Of a stretch of DNA of 64,000 nt, positions 58,013 to 64,000 are shown one piece after another. Numbering within the stretch: position 1 is the first letter of the stretch; each line of letters opens with the position of its first letter. The notes beneath the pieces are model-generated. The model did no database searches, was not told where the DNA came from, and worked only from the letters and a program-made list of their open reading frames with translations. The DNA comes from Eleusine coracana subsp. coracana (lineage: Eukaryota; Streptophyta; Magnoliopsida; Poales; Poaceae). The DNA lies in contig CM064426.1 of the NCBI GenBank assembly GCA_032690845.1, forward strand, positions 46,020,508 to 46,084,507, read 5' to 3'. A program made the translations under genes and the position numbers.

Positions 58013-59802
58013 CCATGTAATTTTACAGAAACACCCCTAGACTTGTTTCTAATTATTTTTAGGTCCTATCTTTTTACAATTTAACCCCTGTACTTCACCT
58101 ATATTACAATTTAGTCCCTAGAGTTTATTTTATATTTTTAGACCCTGTTATTTTGCAGATTTGACCCTATAGTATTCTGAAATTACATTTTTAACCCCCA
58201 AATTAGCTTGTTTTTAATGTTTTGACCCTAGAACTTTAACTACGCATAACTTTTTACTCATAACTCTGAATTAGGTGATTCTTGTGCCAAATTTCTTGTA
58301 GTAGCATAATCTTGGCATTCGTTGCATTCACATATTGTTTTTCCATGGGTGCATGACTATTTATTGATTTTGTATGCAATTGCTTATGATGGTACTGTCA
58401 CGCATAAAGACGAACACATGCAAGGGTCAGCGTACGAGGACCTCCAGGAGCAGGATTTCGAAGTGGTTGAACAACAACATGCACATGATGAAGGCAAGTG
58501 TCCTTGATGCATTTTGTACCTATTGTGAATGTTACTTTAGGATTTGCATGCTTGTATCAAATGATTGGGAACCTATTGTTAGGGTTTACTTGTATGGTTC
58601 TACCTCATCCTTGTCGCCTTGAACTAGAGTCTTATTTTTGTCAACGGGTAGACATGCTTAGATGCTTACTGGGTTGTGGGATTCAACTTAATGTTGACTA
58701 ATAAACAATATCACGTGGAAAATGGTTGGTAATTCTTTTAGCAACATGGACTTAGGGATCTATGCAAGCCGGATGGAATGGATGTGGTGCCGTGAGCACA
58801 TGGGTGGTGGTGGTAGGCTTGTTGTAGATCCTAGGAACCTAGTTCTTGGAGCGATAACCCAGGAAAATAGTGCCATCACAAGACTAATATGGGTAAGGCT
58901 TGCTATAGTAATTAGGTGTTCTCCTAGTGTCGGTGCAGCAATTGATAGAGCAGGGAATGGATGTCAAGAGAGGACTATCCTTGTATCCGAATGGCTCAAG
59001 AGGGGGCTCCTGAGGTAATGAGCTGCTGGTTGATGGGATATTACTTATGGACGGAAGTGGAACCTTAGTGGCTAGCATGTACTGGGAGACCCTTTAGAAA
59101 AGCCTCGTAGTGAAACCCTGCCACACACCAAAGGAAGTGTGTAATGTGGATCGCGTCCACGGGACAAATGGAATCACGACTTATGGGTAAAGTGGTACAA
59201 ACTCTGCAGAGTATCAAACTATCATGACAGCCGTGCTCACGGTCACGAGCGGCCTGGAGTCCTCACAAGATTAGTTGATAGTGTAGATGGTGATGATTGG
59301 GATTGGCGGATGGGATCGGACTTGGCTTGGATAGGACCCCATGGATTGATGGTTGGGATGAACCCACTTAGTAAATAGAATGCTTAGGTTAACTAAAAGC
59401 TCATGCAAAAAACCCCTATAAGCCCTTCTTGTCTATAGCCCCATGTCATCTTTTCCCCCACTTGCTGAGTATGATATGTACTCACCCTAGCAATAGCATA
59501 TTGTTGCTCAGCCACAGGAGAAGGATGGGACCACAATGAAGGCGATTGAGGTGAGTACTAGGCGATGATCCACCAGTCGGTGCCTGCGGTGTCTTGGGAC
59601 GTTGATGCTAGGTTATTTCTACTGCTTTGATGTACTTTTCTTTTAGACCTACGGGTCCTTTTGTAATAAAGATACGATGTAACAATTAAAGGATATGGAC
59701 ACTTCTTCGGTTGACCATTAATGATGTACCGTATGTGTGTGTAACTTGATCCTGGGCACACATACGATTGCATCCGTTTTGCTTGTTAAAATGGGTGTGA
59801 CA
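58013..59802 (+). repeat. Long gypsy LTR, 5'-truncated
   Basis: The right end GGGTGTGACA is a typical LTR terminus, followed by GTTGC and the resumed integrase of E. The left part begins at the K LTR start, so the first bases are missing. Its layout (acidic exon-like stretch at 58410-58500, a TATGTACTCACC segment near 59475 followed by TTGCTCAG) recalls the H LTR. ORFs inside are short and unconvincing. I could not assign it to A or H. Confidence 0.6.
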
Positions 59803-60356
59803 GTTGCGAGTAGTAATCCCTCCATGCTTCTAGCAATTCCGACATCTTCGGATGAATTCTTTTGTGTCTTCATGCATTGTTGGCTAGAAGAATCCACTCT
59901 GCTAGATTGTTGCTTGGGTGCGGAATACACCAAAGTGGCCTCCATATGGAGATGCATGGCATTTCTCGATTATCAGGGTGCCTTAGATTCTTGGGACACA
60001 TCTCCTTAGCAACCCGTCAGCACATATTCTATAGAGGTACGGGTCGTCCCACACGTGTTGTGACGTCGACTCTCATAAATGAGCTTCTTCTTGTTCTCCC
60101 CTGGAGGTACATACCCTATAACAATGAAATTCACAATGTCTGCATACCAGGGGTTGGAGTCCGCCACTTGCAGTAGCATGCCATCATGGAGGAAGTCATT
60201 TATCAGAATTTCCTGCATGTTAATCACTTGCATATGCGACAAATGATCTGCAACAGAATTCCCTACTCCTTTCTTATCTCTAATTTCAAGGTCAAATTCT
60301 TGGAGTAGAAGAATCCATCGAATTAGCCTTGGTTTAGCATCTTTCTTAGTGAGCAT
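59803..60356 (-). pseudogene. pol: RNase H end and integrase start (element E)
   Basis: The 60356-60006 frame holds the end of RNase H (A-D-H-L-S). After it, the zinc-binding region of integrase is readable with frameshifts: Y-G-G-H-F-G and F-I-R-R-C-R-N-C-Q-K. It ends at 59803 where the gypsy LTR starts. Confidence 0.7.
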
Positions 60357-60709
60357 GTAGTATAATGCAGCATGATCAGTGTGGAAGTATAACCTTTGCT
60401 CCTGCTAAGTATTACCTAAACTTATCGATAGCAAAAACAACGGCAAGGAGCTATTTTTTTGTAGTGCAATAATTAAGTTGTGCTCCTGTCAAGGTCTTGC
60501 TAGCGTAGGCTATGGCATGATGCTTCTTATCTTTGGTTTGGCCAAGAATAGCACTAGCAGCACACATGATTTTGAAGGGCAGCGTCCAATCGGGGGGTTG
60601 AATGATCAGAGCTGAGATCAGTGCCTTCTTAAGGGTATTAAAGGAATGTAGGAACTCATCATCGAAATCAAAGGGAGCATCCTTAGCCAAAAGACTAGTG
60701 ATGGGTCTG
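60357..60709 (-). pseudogene. pol: RNase H of element E
   Basis: The frame resumes after the solo LTR with R-P-I-T-S-L-L-A-K-D and A-Y-A-S-K-T-L-T-G-A. It is open to about 60451 and then broken by stops. In the first conserved segment (F-K-I-M-C-A-A-S) the usual catalytic Asp of C-D-A-S is Ala. Confidence 0.75.
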
Positions 60710-60714
60710 GTGAT

Positions 60715-62080
60715 TGTTGACACTTCTTAGCATCGCACCAGAAATATTACTAACCCCGGCTATGGCGCCAGAAATGCTTGTTGGTATTTCCTACATTCAC
60801 AGATAAATCTGTAAGTGCACGAATACCGATGTAGCATTTCACCTAGGAGTATTCTAGGTTATTGAATCATAGGGAACGTGTGTGTACTATTCTTCTAAAC
60901 TAATCCATCCAAGGACAACAAGAATATGGTAGGCAGAGGGTACAGAGGATTCCTATGGTAAAAGATCCTAAAATAAGATAGGTTTAATCTATAAATGCTT
61001 ACTTCGGGCACCGGCTTACCCCTGCATCCACAGGCGACTCCGGCCAATAGCTCTACGACGTACCCGGACGTGGAGGATTACTAGGGCCGGATAGGGCTGT
61101 CACCACCTACCGACTACCTCTACAAACCATGGGGCATGCGGCAAACAAAGGTAACTTCTAGCCTAGACACCAAGTCTACGCTATTAATTACTATCAAAGT
61201 CTCGACGTCACACTTATAGAAGACTATGATACTCTAAGTAGAGCGATGATCCCGTAAGCAACTAAGGAAAGAACTTACTTAAAAAGGAAACTTAAATACC
61301 AATGAAAGATCACGAATACTTACTAAGAAAGGAAAGCATCCGCTGAGGTACAAGTGTGGAGAAGGCACCGACAAGCCCGGACCTCCTCCTAACTCTCCCT
61401 CACTCTCTCCCTATTTTCTAAGCACTTTGGTAGTGCTAAAAACTTTTGAGTGGAGCTCTAAATCTTCTTCTTCTGTTGTTCTTTCTTTATGCCAAATTTC
61501 CCCTCTATTTATAGGTGGCAGAGACTTGGCGGGTACTTCAAGGTGGAGGAGAGTCGGCGGGTGAAAATTCCCCCGCAGGGCGGTGGGCCACGCCGAGCAG
61601 CCACGTGTGCCGGGCGGCCGGGCATGCCGGGTGGCACACCGCCGGGCTGCAGCCCAGGATTTGGTCAGTTTCCAACCGACTCACTTCGGACGGCTCTGAT
61701 CTTGTCTTGATGGCGGTTCCTTGGTCGGTTTCCCCCGAAATCTCCGTTTTGGGGTCGATAAGCCTCATGGGCCTCATGGGCTGGTAATCCTAGGTGGCCA
61801 ACCCAGGCCGGGCGGTAGGCCAGGTTAGGCGGCAAACCCTGCTGGGTGGCAAGCCCAGGCCGAGCGGCGAGGTAGGCCGGCTGTTTTATGGCAGTATCGA
61901 CCGACGGGGCATTTCTTCATGTTTTTGCATATTTTGGCTCTTTTATACCTGCAAACACACGTCTCACCAAAACTTGTGGAAATGATTAATAATAAACTGC
62001 TATCACTATTTTGTTTATTCCTTTTATATTATTTAGGTAAGGATTTGATGGTCAGATTTGGCATTTAAGGACTGTCAACA
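60715..62080 (-). mobile_element. Athila-type solo LTR, 1366 bp
   Basis: It has perfect inverted termini TGTTGACA...TGTCAACA and a perfect duplication GTGAT (60710-60714 and 62081-62085). It interrupts the RT-RNase H junction of E. It is related to the K LTR (same TATA block at 61505-61513 and similar 5' section). A full tRNA-Asp-type primer motif, TGGCGCCATAGCCGGGG, lies inside it, about 70 bp before its 3' end. Confidence 0.9.
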
Positions 62081-62085
62081 GTGAT

Positions 62086-64000
62086 CTGGGAAAAGTCCTT
62101 GATAAAACGCAGATAAAACCCCGCATGTCCTAAGAAACTATGGATCCTCTTAACATTAATTGGAGGTGGAAGCCTTTCTATGACCTCAATCCTAGCTCTA
62201 TCCACCTCAATACCCCTATCGGACACAAAGTGTCCTAAAACAATGCCCTCTCGGACCATAAAGTGGCACTTTTCCCTCTTAAGTATCAAGTCCTTTTCCT
62301 AGCATCTTTCTAAGACCCTATCTAGGTTTTCAAGACAATGATGAAAAGTTTTCCCATAAACAGAGAAATCATCAATCAAGACTTCCATGATTTCTTCGAC
62401 CATGTCAGACAATATAGACATCTTGCACCTTTGGAACAAAGCGGGAGCATTACGCAACCCGAATGACATTCTCCTTTAGGCATAGGTTCCGTAAGTGCTT
62501 GTGAAGGTAGTCTTACTTTGATCATTGGGATGGATGGGAATTTGATGGTAACTAGAGTACCCATCAAGGAAACCAAAGAAGGAATTATTGGCAAGACGCT
62601 CCAACATTTCATCAATGAAGGGTAGTGGGAAATGATCCTTTTTTGTTGCCTTGTTGAGCCTCTGATACTCGATGCACATCCTCCATCCCATGATGGTGCA
62701 TTGAGGGATCAACTCATTTCTATCATTTCTAACAGCCATCATGCCTCCCTTCTTAGGCACTACATGAACAGGGCTAACCCACTTACTATGAGGAACAAGA
62801 TAAATTATCCTGGCATGCAAAAGTTTCAAGACCTCCTTCTTAACAACCTCTCTCATTGCATTATTTAGCCTCCTCTGAGGCTCCCTAGAAGATGTGCTAT
62901 CAGGATCAACGAGAATGTGATGGGTGCAAAGAGCAGGACTAATTCCCTTAAGGTCTTGGAGTGAGTAGCCTAGGACAAAACGATGCTTTTCTAGGATGGC
63001 TAAAAGTTTAGCAGTTTCTTCCTCGGATAGTTTGTCACTTATGGTAACTAGGGTTTCTTGGTCGCCATTTAGGAAAGCATAGTGTAGGCCAGAAGACAAG
63101 GGCTTAAGCTCAATCGGAGGTCGTGGTGGTGGTTCTTTAATGGGTAGCTCAATTGTCTCCTGAAACTCATCCTCCTGTTGGATAAACTCTTTAGCATCTC
63201 TTTCTAGAAGGGGTTCATGAGAATCAAGTGGGAGAATAGCCATTACTTCCTCGATTTGCTCTTCCTCGGGGGAAGGATCTGGTAGGGAGTTCCTCGATTG
63301 GGAGATCGAGACAAAAAACATTTTTCCCCCATGTTTTACATCAACATTTCCAAGCATCAGTACATCCAAGAGTAATTTCTCAATGGGATGTCCGATTAAG
63401 ACATCAAAATCCTGAATGTCAAAGACATGGAAGTCTAGGACAGCCTTGATGTTTGCGTGCCTTACGATCACATCTTGCAAAATCCCGCATCCTTCTAAAA
63501 TAGGGACATAGAGGCTCTTGAAGGGTTGCCTTGTTGGTGCCAATGGCGTATCGCTCAAAATGTCAAGTACAAAGGCACTAGAAACTATGTTGGCACCAAC
63601 AGTGGGATTATAAAGAACTTCCACCATGACTCCTCTAATGTCGTATCGAATGGTTGAAGAGAGAGAGCAAATTTGAATTAATTCAAAGGATAGCTCAACT
63701 TCTCACAACCATTGGTTGCTCATAATTGAAGTTAACTCCTTCACCGTCTCTTGGAGGAATGCCTCTTCAAGTGGCTCAACAGGAGAGACAGAAGTCAGGG
63801 GTTTCTTTTGGCAGCAATACATTGAGGTGTTTCCATAATCCTCAAAAAGCTCTTCCTTAAAGTCAAATGGGAATTCTGAGGGTTGAATTTCTTCTTCCCT
63901 AGGTGTTCCCGGTTTGGGTGAGGGCTCAATGGTCGAATCTTGGGGTATGCAAGGAATGGGTTCGGATTTGGCTACTGAGGGTTCCTCATGGCTCTACTTG
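62086..64000 (-). pseudogene. pol: Protease-reverse transcriptase of element E (Athila)
   Basis: The main frame is 63627-62476. It starts with an aspartic-protease-like region (V-G-A-N-I-V-S-S and V-L-I-G-H-P) and an acidic linker with P-P-P-R-P-P, followed by RT from about 63000 (W-V-S-P-V-H-V-V-P-K-K-G-G; F-L-D-G-Y-S-S-Y-H-Q). A stop at 62476 and another near 62302 break the rest. The catalytic pair is intact (L-I-D-D-F-S-V-Y). RT continues to D-F-S-Q-I-T at the solo LTR. Upstream of 63627 the same frame is readable toward 64000 with one stop at 63702-63704. The RT closely matches the Athila lineage. Confidence 0.85.

Noticed and set aside
58322..59018. Small ORFs at 58-59 kb as genes
   Set aside because: They are short, in different frames, and lie inside a truncated LTR ending in GGGTGTGACA.

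Overview
The window is plant nuclear repeat DNA, most likely from a grass (Poaceae) and probably pericentromeric or otherwise heterochromatic. I found no host gene, no functional tRNA or rRNA gene and nothing bacterial. Almost every base belongs to LTR retrotransposons nested in one another. The lineages are Ty3/gypsy Tekay-type chromoviruses with long (3.3-3.9 kb) LTRs, CRM-like chromoviruses whose integrase frame runs into the 3' LTR, Athila-lineage elements with a tRNA-Asp-type primer site, one SIRE/Maximus-type Ty1/copia element, a CACTA transposon end and a Cassandra solo LTR carrying a 5S-rRNA-like domain. Grass is an inference from this mix of families, not from a host gene.

Left nest (1-21 kb), innermost to outermost: Tekay element A (minus, 1-7349) sits in CRM-like element B (plus, 7350-9852). 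B sits in copia element G (minus, 9853 to about 14725). G interrupts the 3' end of a CACTA transposon (to 16430), which sits in the LTR of Athila element F (plus, 16431-19227). F is cut by a second Athila element J (plus, from 19228), of which the 5' LTR, primer site, leader, a repeat-rich spacer and a 3' tail remain.

Middle and right nest (about 24.4-58 kb): a minus-strand non-autonomous Athila element, K, runs LTR (58012-56117), gag, protease, hairpin-repeat spacer, Athila ORF1-like gene, tail. Its tail meets the tail of J/F in inverted orientation near 24 kb. K is split by three insertions. Element C (25325-32390) is a CRM derivative with three LTRs and a TTCTT target duplication. Element H (35893-54367) is a full-length Tekay element whose integrase holds a fragment of an A-family element (A2, 46558-50540). 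A 282-bp Cassandra solo LTR (54749-55030) lies in gag.

Right edge (58-64 kb): a 5'-truncated long gypsy LTR (58013-59802) interrupts the integrase of Athila element E (minus), whose RT/RNase H junction also carries a solo LTR with a perfect GTGAT duplication (60715-62080).

Most coding regions are decayed. The exceptions are the partial gag of A, which is fully open, and the coiled-coil ORF next to it. The points most worth following are: (1) a short exon-like ORF inside A-family LTRs that differs between two insertions almost only at third codon positions; (2) paralogous coiled-coil ORFs of unknown function between primer site and gag in both Tekay elements; (3) a tandem CRM element whose crossover can be placed within about 21 bp; (4) doubled primer-binding-site modules at Athila LTR edges.
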